From Nitrosococcus halophilus Nc 4 (GTDB lineage: Bacteria; Pseudomonadota; Gammaproteobacteria; Nitrosococcales; Nitrosococcaceae), in the NCBI RefSeq assembly GCF_000024725.1, contig NC_013960.1:1448261-1512260 (forward strand): a stretch of 64,000 nt of DNA, given 5' to 3'. The notes below the pieces were generated by a model. It saw only the letters and a program-made list of their open reading frames with translations. It did not search any database and was not told where the DNA came from. Both the position numbers and the translations under genes were made by a program. Of the stretch, positions 17,275 through 28,987 are shown piece by piece (within the stretch, counting starts at the first letter, position 1; each line of letters opens with the position of its first letter).

Positions 17275-18925
17275 TATGATTATCCTTTGCAGGGGTAATC
17301 GGTAGCCTAAACTGGAATGTAGTGCCCCTGTGACCGTTGGAAGTAGCCCAGAGCTGGCCGCTGTGGGCCTCGATAATGGATTGGCAAATGGATAGCCCCA
17401 TTCCCATGCCCTCTTGTTTGGTGGTAAAGAAAGGTTCAAATATTTTCTGCTTGAGGTTATCAGACAAGCCCGGACCCGTATCCTGGACCAGCACCTCAAT
17501 AGCCGTTTCTCCGACCCATAGGGTCTGAATCTTGAGTTTCCGTTCTGTGTATTGAGCTGTGATCATGGCATCGAAAGCATTGCGCACTAGATTGAGGAGC
17601 ACCTGTTGGAGTAGAAGATTATCGGCTGTGACAGAGGGAAGGGGCGTCTGCAAGGCCAATTCAATGGCGATATTTTGCCAGCGGGCCTCCACCTGCATGA
17701 TATTCACTGCTTCCCGAACCAGTTCATTAATTTCCACGGGCACCCGCTGTTGTTCTTTTTTACGGACAAAATTGCGAAGATGCCGAATGATTTTGCCTGC
17801 CCGCTCCGCTTGCATGGCAATTTCTTCTAGAATATCGCGAAGAGGCTGAGACTCCGGGGAATGGGGTTCAAGGGTGCGTAAACAAATATCGCTGTAAGTG
17901 GTGATAGCCCCCAGTGGTTGATTGAGTTCGTGGGCAATCTCAGCAGCCATTTCCCCAAGGGTGCTTAGGCGTGAAATATGGGCCAGCTCTAACAGGCGTT
18001 GCTTGGCAAGATCTTCTGCCTGCCTTTGCTCCGTGATGTCGATACCGGTGCAGATCACATATTCCAGGGCACCGCTGGAGTCGAGTAACGCCGTGCTCGA
18101 CCAGGCGATGAGGTACCGCTCTCCGGTTTTAGCTTGCAAATAGTCCTCATATTTTTTGGGAATATTTCGTGCTTGCAATTGTTTAAATTTTTTTGCGACA
18201 CCTTTTTTAGTCTGGTCTGGGGAAGGGGTGAATTCCCAAAAATACCGCCCCTTAGCTTCTTTGGGTGAATACCTGCTGATTTTCTGGAAGGCTCGATTAA
18301 GGCGAACAATCCGGCCTTGGCAGTCCAGGACGACTACCAAAGCGTCGGCGGTATCCAAAATTGCAGAAGTGAAATCCCGCTCTTTGCGAAACAGCTCTTC
18401 TGTGTGCTTGCGCTGTAAGATTTCTTGTTGAAGTTGACGGTTTGCCTCTTTCAGGTGAGCTGTTCGCTCGGCGACGCGTTGCTCTAACTCGTCTTGAGCT
18501 TGGCGCAATGCGGTTTCCGTTTGTTTTCGCTCCATGGCATAGCGCAAAGCCCGTCCGACAAGTTGGCCGTCACCTTGACCTTTGACTAAATAATCTTGAG
18601 CCCCCCGTTTCACCGCTTCAATCGCCAATTCTTCATCAGCAAGACCGCTGAGTACCACGATAGGGAGCTGAGGCGCGGCTTCCTTCACCCGATTCAGGGT
18701 GTCTAGACCGTGACCATCAGGGAGGGACAGATCCAATAAAATGGCGTCGAATGGCTGGTTGCGAAGCATTGGCAGAGCATGACTGAGCCGCTCTACCGAG
18801 GTGGCCTCGAATTGGGTTCCTTTGGCCTCTTGCAGGGCCAATTGCACAAGCCGGGTATCGCCCGGGTTGTCCTCAATAAGCAGTAGTTGAATCGGAGAGG
18901 ACCGCATTTCCCTTGGTAGAGTCAC
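17264..18925 (-). CDS. Hybrid receiver-PAS-histidine kinase
   Basis: A 553-residue sensor kinase. Order: N-terminal receiver ('LLIEDNPGDTRLVQLAL', 'ILLDLSLPDGHGL'), a coiled-coil linker near 140-185 ('ERVAERTAHLKEANRQLQQE'), a PAS domain near 190-310, then HisKA 'AAEIAHELNQPLGAITTYSD' and HATPase 'LNLVRNAFDAMI', 'VQDTGPGLSD', 'GMGMGLSICQSIIEAHSG'. The kinase core resembles FixL/DctB-type kinases, matching the FixJ-like regulator it overlaps. GTG 18925 gives the full receiver; ATG 18907 is also possible. No ligand is indicated. Confidence 0.88.
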   Translation of the reverse strand: MTLPREMRSSPIQLLLIEDNPGDTRLVQLALQEAKGTQFEATSVERLSHALPMLRNQPFDAILLDLSLPDGHGLDTLNRVKEAAPQLPIVVLSGLADEELAIEAVKRGAQDYLVKGQGDGQLVGRALRYAMERKQTETALRQAQDELEQRVAERTAHLKEANRQLQQEILQRKHTEELFRKERDFTSAILDTADALVVVLDCQGRIVRLNRAFQKISRYSPKEAKGRYFWEFTPSPDQTKKGVAKKFKQLQARNIPKKYEDYLQAKTGERYLIAWSSTALLDSSGALEYVICTGIDITEQRQAEDLAKQRLLELAHISRLSTLGEMAAEIAHELNQPLGAITTYSDICLRTLEPHSPESQPLRDILEEIAMQAERAGKIIRHLRNFVRKKEQQRVPVEINELVREAVNIMQVEARWQNIAIELALQTPLPSVTADNLLLQQVLLNLVRNAFDAMITAQYTERKLKIQTLWVGETAIEVLVQDTGPGLSDNLKQKIFEPFFTTKQEGMGMGLSICQSIIEAHSGQLWATSNGHRGTTFQFRLPITPAKDNHNAT

Positions 18926-19036
18926 TACCAGCCGTTATCCGACATGGATGGCCTATCAAAATTTATTTATTGCGTCATTATAGACTTGCTAGGCCTTCCA
19001 ATTAAATATAACCATAAGTCATGGGGTTAGTGGTGT

Positions 19037-19861
19037 TTACCGGATTTCTGCCCGACTTTCGTGGGAAGAGGCAGCAGTTACATCTTCCGGTTGGCCGGAA
19101 ACGTTTTGGGTAGTGGAAGAACGTTCCTGCTCTGGGCTGTTGGGTTTTAGCTGGGTGACCCAGAGGACGGTGGCGCCTGCGACGGCGCTGGGCATCACTA
19201 GAAAATTCACTAAAGGAATAGAATTGGCTAGCATGGTAGCTCCCCCAAATCCCAGCCCTAACAAGCGGTGCTGTTGCAGGCGTTGCCTTTGTTCGGGGAA
19301 AGTGACTCCATGGTTTCCCATGGGGTAATCCATATATTCTAAGGTGAGCATCCAAGCGCTGAAGGCGAACCATAGGAAAGGAGCCACAATATTAAGCCCT
19401 GGGATGAAAAATAAGATCAGCAGGGGGATGGCCCGCAAGGCAAAATAACCGATCTTGTTCAGTTCCATCCAAATGGCGGGGAGCGCTTCCTGAAGCAATG
19501 TTTTCCAAGTGCCTGATTGATGAATTTCCTGGCCGGTGAGCTGCCGCTCGACCGCCTCCGCCAGCATTCCGTTGAAGGGGGCAGCGACCAGGTTGGTGAT
19601 CATGGAGAAGATAAAAAAGGCCACGACGGCCATGGTGATGGCAAACAGTGGCCATAACAGCCAGCGTAACCAATCCAGCCACTGGGGCAGCAGCGAATCG
19701 ATGAGGGTGCCGAACTGGGCTGCCCCTAGCCAGATGAGAGTAGCAAAAAGGAGCGTATTAATGGCCAGGGGAATATAGGCGTAGAGACGCAAACCAGGAC
19801 GATGGATAAGGGAAAGCCCCCGTAAAAGGTAACTCGCACCTACAAGTGTTTGAGTAGCCAT
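19037..19861 (-). CDS. cysZ: CysZ/EI24-family membrane protein
   Basis: A 274-residue protein of the CysZ (EI24) family, implicated in sulfate uptake in Escherichia coli. The first residues 'GASYLLRGLSLIHRPGLRLY' and 'MITNLVAAPFNGMLAEAVER' are hallmark stretches, with hydrophobic segments near 28-50, 65-95, 145-175 and 205-230. AAAGGA precedes the start at a good distance. The C-terminal ~35 residues are polar and poorly conserved. A YeiH-type putative sulfate exporter elsewhere in the window (36564) may concern the same ion. Confidence 0.82.
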   Translation of the reverse strand: MATQTLVGASYLLRGLSLIHRPGLRLYAYIPLAINTLLFATLIWLGAAQFGTLIDSLLPQWLDWLRWLLWPLFAITMAVVAFFIFSMITNLVAAPFNGMLAEAVERQLTGQEIHQSGTWKTLLQEALPAIWMELNKIGYFALRAIPLLILFFIPGLNIVAPFLWFAFSAWMLTLEYMDYPMGNHGVTFPEQRQRLQQHRLLGLGFGGATMLANSIPLVNFLVMPSAVAGATVLWVTQLKPNSPEQERSSTTQNVSGQPEDVTAASSHESRAEIR

Positions 19862-19873
19862 GGTTGATTCCTT

Positions 19874-21202
19874 TTATCTAAAATTATCTAAGTAGGGGCA
19901 CAGCGTTGCCGTGCCTGAAGAACAGGTCAAGGCCTGGTGTGCTAGCAGCGCGCTTCCATAAGCTGCTTCAGTCTCACTTGCCATAGTGACGGGGACCTTG
20001 AGAATTTGCTCCCTGATTTGGATCCAAGCGGGATTGTGAGCCCCCCTGCCGGTAGTTTTTACCAGACCGGGAAAGGGTGCGCCAAGGGCTTGGAGTTGCC
20101 GGTATCCTTGTGCTTCGATATGGGCGATGCCTTCGAGGATAGCCTGGAAAAAGGTAAGATCATCAGGGGGGCGGGGAGTGAGGCGTGGTGGATATTGGGA
20201 GTCGGGGATAGGAAAGCGCTCGCCTTGAGCCGGCAGGGGATAATAATTCAATCCCGTGGGTTGTTGCGGCCGTAGCTGTGGCGTCATCTCATCAAGTTGG
20301 GCCTGGGTGAAGTACTGTCCCAGGACAGCACCACCACTATTAGAAGCACCACCAGCCAGCCAAAGGTTGCCCAAGCGATGGCTGTAGACTCCATATTTTG
20401 CGCTGAAGAGGGGACGCTCAGAGGCTACTTTGAGGGCTAAGGTAGAACCAAGGGAAGTGACGGCATCGCCTGGCTTGCCCGCACCAGTGGCCAGGAAGGC
20501 CGCAATACTGTCGGTAGTGCCCGCGACCAGGACCGCCTGGGGGGGGATTCCAAAAGCCTCTACCTGGGCAGGGTGAACCGGGCCGATAATCGTTCCTGGA
20601 GGGACCACCGAGGGCAATAGTTCATAGCGTGCGCCTACCTGTTCGAGCCAGGCGGGCCATTCCCGCCGACGGGGATCGTATCCCGTTTTGAGGCAGTTGT
20701 TCTCGTCGCTGAGTCCTAATCTGGCGCCTAAGCGGAAGGCGATCCAGTCTGCTTGGTGGAGCAAATACGCGGCTTGGCTGGCCTCGGGTCGGGTTTGTAA
20801 GTGGAGGAGTTTGGCCAAACTGGAGGTGGCGCCGAAAGCCCCACTATCGGAAGGCGCTTGTTCGGCAATGGTCCGTGCTTCGGTACGGCTGCGGCTGTCG
20901 TTATAGAGTAAGGCGGGGGTCAGGGGATTCCCTTTTGCATCCACGAGTAATACCGTGCCGGAGGTCCCATCCACGGCGAGGGCCCGAACTGCGCTGGCGG
21001 GCACCGAAGCAAACAAGCTTTGGAGGGCTTGTTGAACAGCTTGCCACCACTGCGTGGGATCCTGTTCAACCGCTTCCCCTTGACGCCGGGGAGAGGGGAG
21101 GGAGGCATGGCTGCGACCTACGGCAACCCCCGTTTCATCGATCGCCACCACTCGACAGCCTGAAGTGCCCAGATCAATGCCAAGAAAAAGATCCTTAAAC
21201 AT
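19874..21202 (-). CDS. FGGY-family carbohydrate kinase (xylulokinase-like)
   Basis: A 442-residue FGGY kinase. Seen: phosphate-1 motif 'LFLGIDLGTSGCRVVAIDE' at the N terminus, 'ALAVDGTSGTVLLVD', 'LVAGTTDSIAAFLATG', 'VTSLGSTLALKVAS' and C-terminal 'TTGRGAHNPAWIQIREQIL'. The start at 21202 is preferred to an upstream ATG (21289) that overlaps queF, because homology begins at the later one. The gene begins one base after the queF stop. The sugar substrate cannot be told; D-ribulose or D-xylulose kinases are the nearest types. Confidence 0.78.
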   Translation of the reverse strand: MFKDLFLGIDLGTSGCRVVAIDETGVAVGRSHASLPSPRRQGEAVEQDPTQWWQAVQQALQSLFASVPASAVRALAVDGTSGTVLLVDAKGNPLTPALLYNDSRSRTEARTIAEQAPSDSGAFGATSSLAKLLHLQTRPEASQAAYLLHQADWIAFRLGARLGLSDENNCLKTGYDPRRREWPAWLEQVGARYELLPSVVPPGTIIGPVHPAQVEAFGIPPQAVLVAGTTDSIAAFLATGAGKPGDAVTSLGSTLALKVASERPLFSAKYGVYSHRLGNLWLAGGASNSGGAVLGQYFTQAQLDEMTPQLRPQQPTGLNYYPLPAQGERFPIPDSQYPPRLTPRPPDDLTFFQAILEGIAHIEAQGYRQLQALGAPFPGLVKTTGRGAHNPAWIQIREQILKVPVTMASETEAAYGSALLAHQALTCSSGTATLCPYLDNFR

Positions 21203-21203
21203 T

Positions 21204-21593
21204 TCAGGGCAACCGGACAACCTCGGGGGCATCCCATTCGGGCTGGCGGTATTCAGCCACCACCGTGGTGTAGATGCCACCACGCACATTAAACTCAGCC
21301 CTCAGGCGCATGAATCGAGGCGTACAGGCAGCGACCAGATCATCTAGGATCTGGTTAGTGACTGCCTCGTGGAAAGCGCCTTGGTCCCGATAGGACCAGA
21401 TATAGAGTTTGAGGGACTTTAATTCCACGCAGGTGCGATCGGGCACATATTCCAGATGTAAGGTGGCGAAGTCCGGTTGGCCCGTTTTTGGGCATAAACA
21501 GGTAAACTCCGGAATTTTGATCCGGATGGTATAGTCTCGTTCCGGGAAGGGGTTGGGAAAGGTTTCAAGTTCTCTACTCGGTTGGCTAGGCAT
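21204..21593 (-). CDS. queF: NADPH-dependent 7-cyano-7-deazaguanine reductase (preQ0 reductase)
   Basis: A 129-residue short-type QueF, reducing preQ0 to preQ1 for queuosine tRNA modification. The catalytic Cys lies in '[15 protein letters not shown]' and the QueF motif is '[20 protein letters not shown]', followed by '[13 protein letters not shown]'. Its size is that of the unimodular family. It is transcribed divergently from smc and is followed tightly by the FGGY kinase. Confidence 0.93.
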   Translation of the reverse strand: MPSQPSRELETFPNPFPERDYTIRIKIPEFTCLCPKTGQPDFATLHLEYVPDRTCVELKSLKLYIWSYRDQGAFHEAVTNQILDDLVAACTPRFMRLRAEFNVRGGIYTTVVAEYRQPEWDAPEVVRLP

Positions 21594-21658
21594 CTTGTTG
21601 TCTCTGTGTTAGCGTTGCGTCTTTCAAATTTGGTTTTATTATCGCTTAAATCCATGCC

Positions 21659-24600
21659 ATGCGCCTAAAGAAAATCAAGCTCGCTGGCTTTAAATCTTTT
21701 GTCGATCCCACTAGTTTACCCTTGCCCAGTAACTGTGTAGCCATTGTGGGACCCAATGGCTGCGGCAAGTCCAATGTGATTGATGCCGTGCGTTGGGTAA
21801 TGGGAGAAAGTTCAGCGAAGCACTTGCGCGGCGATTCCATGGCCGATGTGATTTTTAATGGCTCGACTTCCCGTAAACCGGTAGGTCAGTGCTCCGTGGA
21901 GCTGGTGTTTGATAACAGTGAGGGGAGCTTGGGCGGGCAATATGCCACTTACAACGAAATTGCCATCAAGCGGCAGGTCAGCCGGGATGGTCAGTCCCAT
22001 TATTTTCTTAATAGTGCCCGCTGTCGCCGCCGTGATATTACCGATATTTTTCTGGGGACCGGCCTGGGGCCACGGAGTTATGCGATTATTGAACAGGGCA
22101 TGATCTCTCGTCTTATCGAAGCTAAGCCGGAGGAGCTGCGTGTTTTTCTGGAAGAAGCCGCAGGTATTTCCAAATACAAGGAGCGCCGGCGGGAGACTGA
22201 AAATCGCATGGGGCATACCTCAGAAAATCTTAATCGCATTAATGATTTAAGAGAGGAAATTGGAAGACAGCTCAATACTTTGAAGCGCCAAGCAAAAAAT
22301 GCAGAAAAATATCAGGAATTTAAGCAGTTAGAACGGGAAATCAAAGCTCAAATTCAAGCTCTTCGCTGGCAGGCATTGGATGAGGAAGGACGCAAACAAA
22401 ACCAGGACATTGAGCAAAAGGAGACTCTCCTGGAAGGGCGCGTCGCGGCTTTGCGTCAAGTGGAAGCCCGTTTAGAACAGCAGCGAGAGGCGCTCCATCA
22501 AGCCCGGGATAAGGCGGCTGAAATTCAGGAGGCCTACTACAGTCAGGGGGCCGAGATTGCCCGACTGGAACAGCAACTTCACCATGAACGGGAGCAGTGG
22601 GCACAGCACCAACAGGAGCAGGAACAGATAGAGCATCAGTTGGCACAGGTGCAACAGACCCAAGAGGAGAAGCGGACGCTGATTGAGCAGACTCAGCAAG
22701 CCCTGGCCAGCCATGGGGAGTCCCAGGCAGGGGCACAGCAACAATGGCAGGCCGCACAGGAATGGCTAGAGACTACGGAAGCCTCCATGCAGGATTGGCA
22801 GGTAAATTGGGAAGATTTTAACCAGCGGGCAGCGGAGCCGACCCAGAGGGCCCAGGTGGAGCGTAGCCGACAACAGCAGTTAGCACGACAGCAACAGCAA
22901 CTGCAACAACGTCGGGCCCGCCTTGAAGAGGAGGCCTATCAACTGGGCCAGAGCGATGATGGGGAAGGGGTGGATGAGTTACGGGAAGAGCGGTTTATCC
23001 TCGAGCAACAAGTGGCCCAGCAGCAGGAAGCGCTTGCCCGTTCTACCGCTCAGATTACCGAACAGCGAGAGCAAGAAAAGCAACTTTCTAGGAAACTCCA
23101 TAGCCAGCAAGGACATTTGCATCACTTACAGGGCCATTTGACTTCCTTGCGGGCGTTACAGCAGGCTGCTCTTGGCCGTGGCAAGGGCGGAGTCGGTGCC
23201 TGGTTAGAACAGCAGGGCTTGGCGGAGAGTTCCCGCTTGGCAGAGGTCCTGAGGGTTGAACCGGGATGGGAGCAGGCGGTAGAGCGGGCTTTGGGTGTGC
23301 ACCTGGAAGCTGTTTGCGTGGAAGACCTGGAGCTACTGGCCGACAAGCTACTGCATCTGGAAGCAGGGTCTCTTATCCTATTTGATACGGCCGCTTCAGC
23401 CCAGGCTAACCGAGCAGAGGCGGGAGTCCCCTTGTTAAGCAAGCTCCAGGCCCCATGGCCTTTGGACTCCTTGCTGGAGGGAATCTACGCGGTGGAAACC
23501 CTGGCCGAGGCATTCGCTTTGCGGGCTCGCCTCGCTCCGGGTGAATCGGTCATCACCCGCGACGGCATTTGGCTTAGCTCCTGCTGGTTAAGCCTGATCC
23601 GGGAGAGCGATGAGAAGTCAGGGGTGCTGGCCAGGGGGCGGGAGATAGAGGATTTGCAACAGGAAGTTGCCCAATGCCAGAAGGAGGTGGAGATCCTTGA
23701 GAAACAGTTAGAGGAGGTCCGCGGGCGTCTTCATGCCTTAGAGGGCGAACGGGAGCAGTATCAAAGTGCGACTCACCAGTTGCAACAGGAACTAGGAGAG
23801 CACCAATCCGCTTTGGCACGGGCGGAGGCCCAGCAGGAACAGCAGCGTCTTCGCCGGAGGCAGGTGGAGGAGGAACTAGAAGAGCTTCAGCTCTATTTTG
23901 CTGAAAATGAACAAGAGCGGCAATTGGCTGAAGAACAACTCCAAGAGGCGCTGATAGACATTGAAAATCTCGCCGAGGAGCGAGAACGGCTGGTGGCGGA
24001 GCGGGATCGGTTGAGGGTAGCGGTGGAGCAAGTTCGCAGGGAGGCGGGGGCAGCAAAAGATACCCTCCATCGGTTGGAAATGGAGGGGCAGACCCTCCAG
24101 GTGACCTTGGAATCGGCCCAGGAAGCCACTGCTCAGGCTCGTCGGGAGTACCGCAAGTTACTCCAGCGCCGGGAAATATTAGAAGCTACTCTGGCGGGGG
24201 GGCAAGGACCCCTGCAGGAACTGCAAGCTCGGCTGGAGGCCCATTTGCAACAGCGGCTGAAGATCGAGCATCAGTTAAACGAGGCGCGGGAGGGAGTGAC
24301 TACCCTGGAAGCCGAGTTGCGCGCCAGGGAAGAGGAACAGCGCCAGATTGGAAAAGCTATCGAGGAGCAGCGGACCGCGTTGGAGCAGCTCCGAGTTGAT
24401 GGACAGGCGATTCGGGTGCGGGCACAGACTCTCAGGGAACAGTTGAATGAAGGCGGCTTTAACCCGGAGCAAATATTAGGGGAGATGCCTGCAGGAAGTG
24501 AACTGACTGCCTTGGAAGGGGAATGCGAGCGCATTGCCCAGCGCATTCAGCGCCTGGGTGCCATTAATCTGGCGGCTATTGATGAATACCGGGTCCAAGC

Positions 24601-25168
24601 GGAACGGGAGCAATACCTGGATTCTCAATATGCTGATTTAACCGAAGCACTGCGAACTCTAGAAAATGCCATTCAACGTATTGACCGTGAAACCCGTAGT
24701 CGTTTCCGGGACACCTTTGACAAGGTCAATGGTGGTTTGCAAACCCTCTTTCCCAAGCTTTTTGGGGGGGGGAAAGCCTACTTAGAATTGAACGATGATG
24801 ATTTGTTAAACACGGGTGTTAAGATCATGGCGCGCCCTCCAGGTAAACGAAATAGCACTATCCATCTGCTTTCAGGGGGGGAGAAGGCGCTGACTGCAAT
24901 AGCCCTGGTATTTGCTATTTTTCAACTCAATCCTGCGCCTTTTTGCATGTTAGATGAGGTGGATGCCCCTCTTGACGATGCCAATGTGGGGCGTTTTTGT
25001 GAATTGGTGAAGGAAATGTCAGAAAAGGTGCAATTTATTATCGTGACACATAATAAGACCACCATGGAGATGGGGCACCAGCTGACGGGAGTAACCATGC
25101 ATGAGCCTGGCGTCTCACGCTTGGTTGCGGTGGATGTGGACGAAGCCGTGCAACTGGCGGCCGTTTAG
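21659..25168 (+). CDS. smc: Chromosome segregation protein SMC
   Basis: A 1169-residue SMC ATPase. The N-terminal Walker A is 'GPNGCGKSNVIDAVRWVMGE', long coiled coils rich in Gln/Glu run from about 170 to 490 and 660 to 1000, with a hinge near 500-640 ('VEDLELLADKLLHLEAGSL'). The C-terminal signature is 'LLSGGEKALTAIALVFAIF' and Walker B/D-loop 'FCMLDEVDAPLDDANV'. It acts with ScpAB in chromosome organisation; having SMC instead of MukB fits many non-enteric gammaproteobacteria. zipA follows after 12 nt. Confidence 0.96.
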   Translation: MRLKKIKLAGFKSFVDPTSLPLPSNCVAIVGPNGCGKSNVIDAVRWVMGESSAKHLRGDSMADVIFNGSTSRKPVGQCSVELVFDNSEGSLGGQYATYNEIAIKRQVSRDGQSHYFLNSARCRRRDITDIFLGTGLGPRSYAIIEQGMISRLIEAKPEELRVFLEEAAGISKYKERRRETENRMGHTSENLNRINDLREEIGRQLNTLKRQAKNAEKYQEFKQLEREIKAQIQALRWQALDEEGRKQNQDIEQKETLLEGRVAALRQVEARLEQQREALHQARDKAAEIQEAYYSQGAEIARLEQQLHHEREQWAQHQQEQEQIEHQLAQVQQTQEEKRTLIEQTQQALASHGESQAGAQQQWQAAQEWLETTEASMQDWQVNWEDFNQRAAEPTQRAQVERSRQQQLARQQQQLQQRRARLEEEAYQLGQSDDGEGVDELREERFILEQQVAQQQEALARSTAQITEQREQEKQLSRKLHSQQGHLHHLQGHLTSLRALQQAALGRGKGGVGAWLEQQGLAESSRLAEVLRVEPGWEQAVERALGVHLEAVCVEDLELLADKLLHLEAGSLILFDTAASAQANRAEAGVPLLSKLQAPWPLDSLLEGIYAVETLAEAFALRARLAPGESVITRDGIWLSSCWLSLIRESDEKSGVLARGREIEDLQQEVAQCQKEVEILEKQLEEVRGRLHALEGEREQYQSATHQLQQELGEHQSALARAEAQQEQQRLRRRQVEEELEELQLYFAENEQERQLAEEQLQEALIDIENLAEERERLVAERDRLRVAVEQVRREAGAAKDTLHRLEMEGQTLQVTLESAQEATAQARREYRKLLQRREILEATLAGGQGPLQELQARLEAHLQQRLKIEHQLNEAREGVTTLEAELRAREEEQRQIGKAIEEQRTALEQLRVDGQAIRVRAQTLREQLNEGGFNPEQILGEMPAGSELTALEGECERIAQRIQRLGAINLAAIDEYRVQAEREQYLDSQYADLTEALRTLENAIQRIDRETRSRFRDTFDKVNGGLQTLFPKLFGGGKAYLELNDDDLLNTGVKIMARPPGKRNSTIHLLSGGEKALTAIALVFAIFQLNPAPFCMLDEVDAPLDDANVGRFCELVKEMSEKVQFIIVTHNKTTMEMGHQLTGVTMHEPGVSRLVAVDVDEAVQLAAV

Positions 25169-25180
25169 CGAGGGGTTTTT

Positions 25181-26089
25181 ATGAATGATCTACGCCTGGC
25201 GTTGCTTGCAATCGGTGTTTTAATCCTTGTTGTAATTTATCTTTATAGCCGTTGGGAAGCTAAACGGAAAGGAATTCGAGATCAGCAACTGGGGCGTAGA
25301 CGCATGCCAACACTGGGCGCCTATGAGGAGGGCTTAGAGGCTCCAGCGGGGTCCGCCGAGCCCCCGCAAGAGGCTAAGGTTTCGCCACCGGAACCTGAGG
25401 AGAGTTTGACTTCCCCACCCCTGGGGGAAATCCAAGGGTCGAGAGGATCAGAAGAGGAGTTTTTGGAGGATCTGGATGGTTTGGCTACTCTAGTAGAGGA
25501 GACTAAAGAACACCATCCTGAGAAAAAAGTACCGGAGCACACTGAAGTTATGTCAACTAAGGAAGCTAAGAAAAGCCGCTTTGCCCTACCGAAAAAGTGG
25601 TTCAAGACAAAATCCAAACCTGAGTCGGCACCGCAATCTCCTCCGCCCCCGCCCCAGGCCTCGGGACCTGAGCTTATCATTGTGCTGACAGTAGTGGCGC
25701 GGGGAAAGAGCATGTTTCGAGGCACCGAGATCGTTCAGGTCTTGGAAGGCAAGGGACTTCGGCATGGAGAAATGGATATTTATCATGCCTACTCGCCTGG
25801 AGGACGAGCGGTATTTAGTGTTGCCAATATCATGGAGCCGGGATCCTTTGATCTGGAGCAGATTGACCATCTTTCCACCCCTGGGCTTGCTTTGTTTCTG
25901 CGTTTGCCTGGACCGGCAGGCGGTTTTGCCGCCTTCGATGCCATGTTGGAGACGGCCGAACTGTTGGCTGAAAAGCTCAATGGAGAAGTCCGTGATGAAC
26001 GGCGGAATGTACTGACCGCCCAGGCAATCGAGCAGATACGAGAGCGTATTCTGGGCTTTAATCGGACCCGCCGTTCCATGGGCGTGTAG
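25181..26089 (+). CDS. zipA: Cell division protein ZipA
   Basis: A 302-residue protein with an N-terminal membrane anchor (residues ~5-22, 'LALLAIGVLILVVIYLYS'), a charged Pro/Glu-rich linker to about 160, and a C-terminal FtsZ-binding domain ('LIIVLTVVARGKSMFRGTEI', 'VFSVANIMEPGSFDL', 'TPGLALFLRLPGP'). ZipA tethers FtsZ to the inner membrane during division. The smc-zipA-ligA order is common in gammaproteobacteria. GAGGGG precedes the start. Confidence 0.93.
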   Translation: MNDLRLALLAIGVLILVVIYLYSRWEAKRKGIRDQQLGRRRMPTLGAYEEGLEAPAGSAEPPQEAKVSPPEPEESLTSPPLGEIQGSRGSEEEFLEDLDGLATLVEETKEHHPEKKVPEHTEVMSTKEAKKSRFALPKKWFKTKSKPESAPQSPPPPPQASGPELIIVLTVVARGKSMFRGTEIVQVLEGKGLRHGEMDIYHAYSPGGRAVFSVANIMEPGSFDLEQIDHLSTPGLALFLRLPGPAGGFAAFDAMLETAELLAEKLNGEVRDERRNVLTAQAIEQIRERILGFNRTRRSMGV

Positions 26090-26117
26090 CTTAGACAGTC
26101 CCCTATAGCGTCGGTAG

Positions 26118-28160
<2,043 letters not shown>

Positions 28161-28224
28161 TACGTCAGGACTGACGCCATTTTATCGCTTTGCATAAGTT
28201 GGGTTTAAAAAAACCAAATTTAAT

Positions 28225-28249
28225 ATTGACAATCATTTGCATTTATAAT
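28225..28249 (+). promoter_or_regulatory. Probable Fur box and promoter upstream of bfd
   Basis: TTGACAATCATTTGCATTTA, 40-65 bp before bfd, combines a perfect -35 hexamer (28226-28231) with an AATCATTTGCATTT core similar to the Fur-binding consensus (GATAATGATAATCATTATC). A weak TTAGAT lies about 17 nt after the -35. bfd genes are classically iron-repressed, which supports the reading. Confidence 0.55.
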
Positions 28250-28289
28250 TAGATCTCTAGTAGGAAAAGGTACAGAGGGTACTAGAGCC

Positions 28290-28484
28290 ATGTATGTATG
28301 TATATGTCGTGCTGTCACCGATAAGCAACTGCAAGAAGCGATTTCGGAAGGCACTAATAATCTTCGTGATTTAAGGCGCCAGTTAGGGGTGGTGAGCAGT
28401 TGTGGCAAGTGTGGTCGTTGCGTGCGGGAGATTCTGCAGCAGTGCCAACAAGCTGCGACTGCTGAAGTGAGCAGCGCCGCGTAA
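28290..28484 (+). CDS. bfd: Bacterioferritin-associated ferredoxin
   Basis: A 64-residue [2Fe-2S] protein. The four cysteines are arranged as 'MYVCICRAVTD' and 'SSCGKCGRCVREIL', the Bfd-type BFD_2Fe-2S motif. It donates electrons to bacterioferritin to release stored iron under starvation. It has its own promoter with a Fur-like site. A ferritin-like gene lies some 20 kb away at 8580. Confidence 0.92.
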   Translation: MYVCICRAVTDKQLQEAISEGTNNLRDLRRQLGVVSSCGKCGRCVREILQQCQQAATAEVSSAA

Positions 28485-28564
28485 CTTGCCGGGTACTTTA
28501 TAGGTGCTTGTGATCTCGGGCGCCCTGGGTTGACGCTTGCCCACTTTCTGGCAGAATCAGGCCG

Positions 28565-28987
28565 ATGGTAGTCCAGGAAAGGTTAGAAATAACGGCGCCA
28601 GGCCGTGGAACGGTGGAAATTACGGACCAGGTGCAGCGCATCGTCACGAGTAGCGGCATCAAGACCGGTTTGTGTCATGTCTTTATTCACCATACCAGTG
28701 CGTCATTGATGCTTTGTGAGAATGCGGATCCGGCTGTGCGGCATGACTTGGAAACTTATTTAAGTCGCCTCGTGCCTGATGGCGACCCCTTGTTTACCCA
28801 TAGGCAAGAGGGAGCGGATGATATGGCGGCTCACGTGCGCACGGTGCTGACCCATTCAGAACTCAACCTGCCGGTCACTGATGGTCGTTGTGCCCTGGGT
28901 ACGTGGCAGGGGGTTTATGTTTGGGAGCATCGTTTCTCGGGCCAACGGCGGCGGGTCACGGTGACCGTGTATGGAGAGCAGGCTTAG
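28565..28987 (+). CDS. yjbQ: YjbQ/UPF0047-family protein
   Basis: A 140-residue YjbQ family protein, a small trimeric barrel; some members have weak thiamine-phosphate synthase activity. Conserved 'IHHTSASLMLCENADPAV', 'HRQEGADDMAAHVR', 'GTWQGVYVWEHR' are visible. Its stop overlaps that of the convergent lipase-like gene by a few bases. Real function is uncertain. Confidence 0.88.
   Translation: MVVQERLEITAPGRGTVEITDQVQRIVTSSGIKTGLCHVFIHHTSASLMLCENADPAVRHDLETYLSRLVPDGDPLFTHRQEGADDMAAHVRTVLTHSELNLPVTDGRCALGTWQGVYVWEHRFSGQRRRVTVTVYGEQA

Noticed and set aside
22341-24056. Long minus-strand open frames inside smc (up to ~160 codons)
   Set aside because: They are opposite the coiled-coil coding region, are rich in Pro/Leu as expected from the complement of Gln/Glu codons, and have no ribosome site or family motif.
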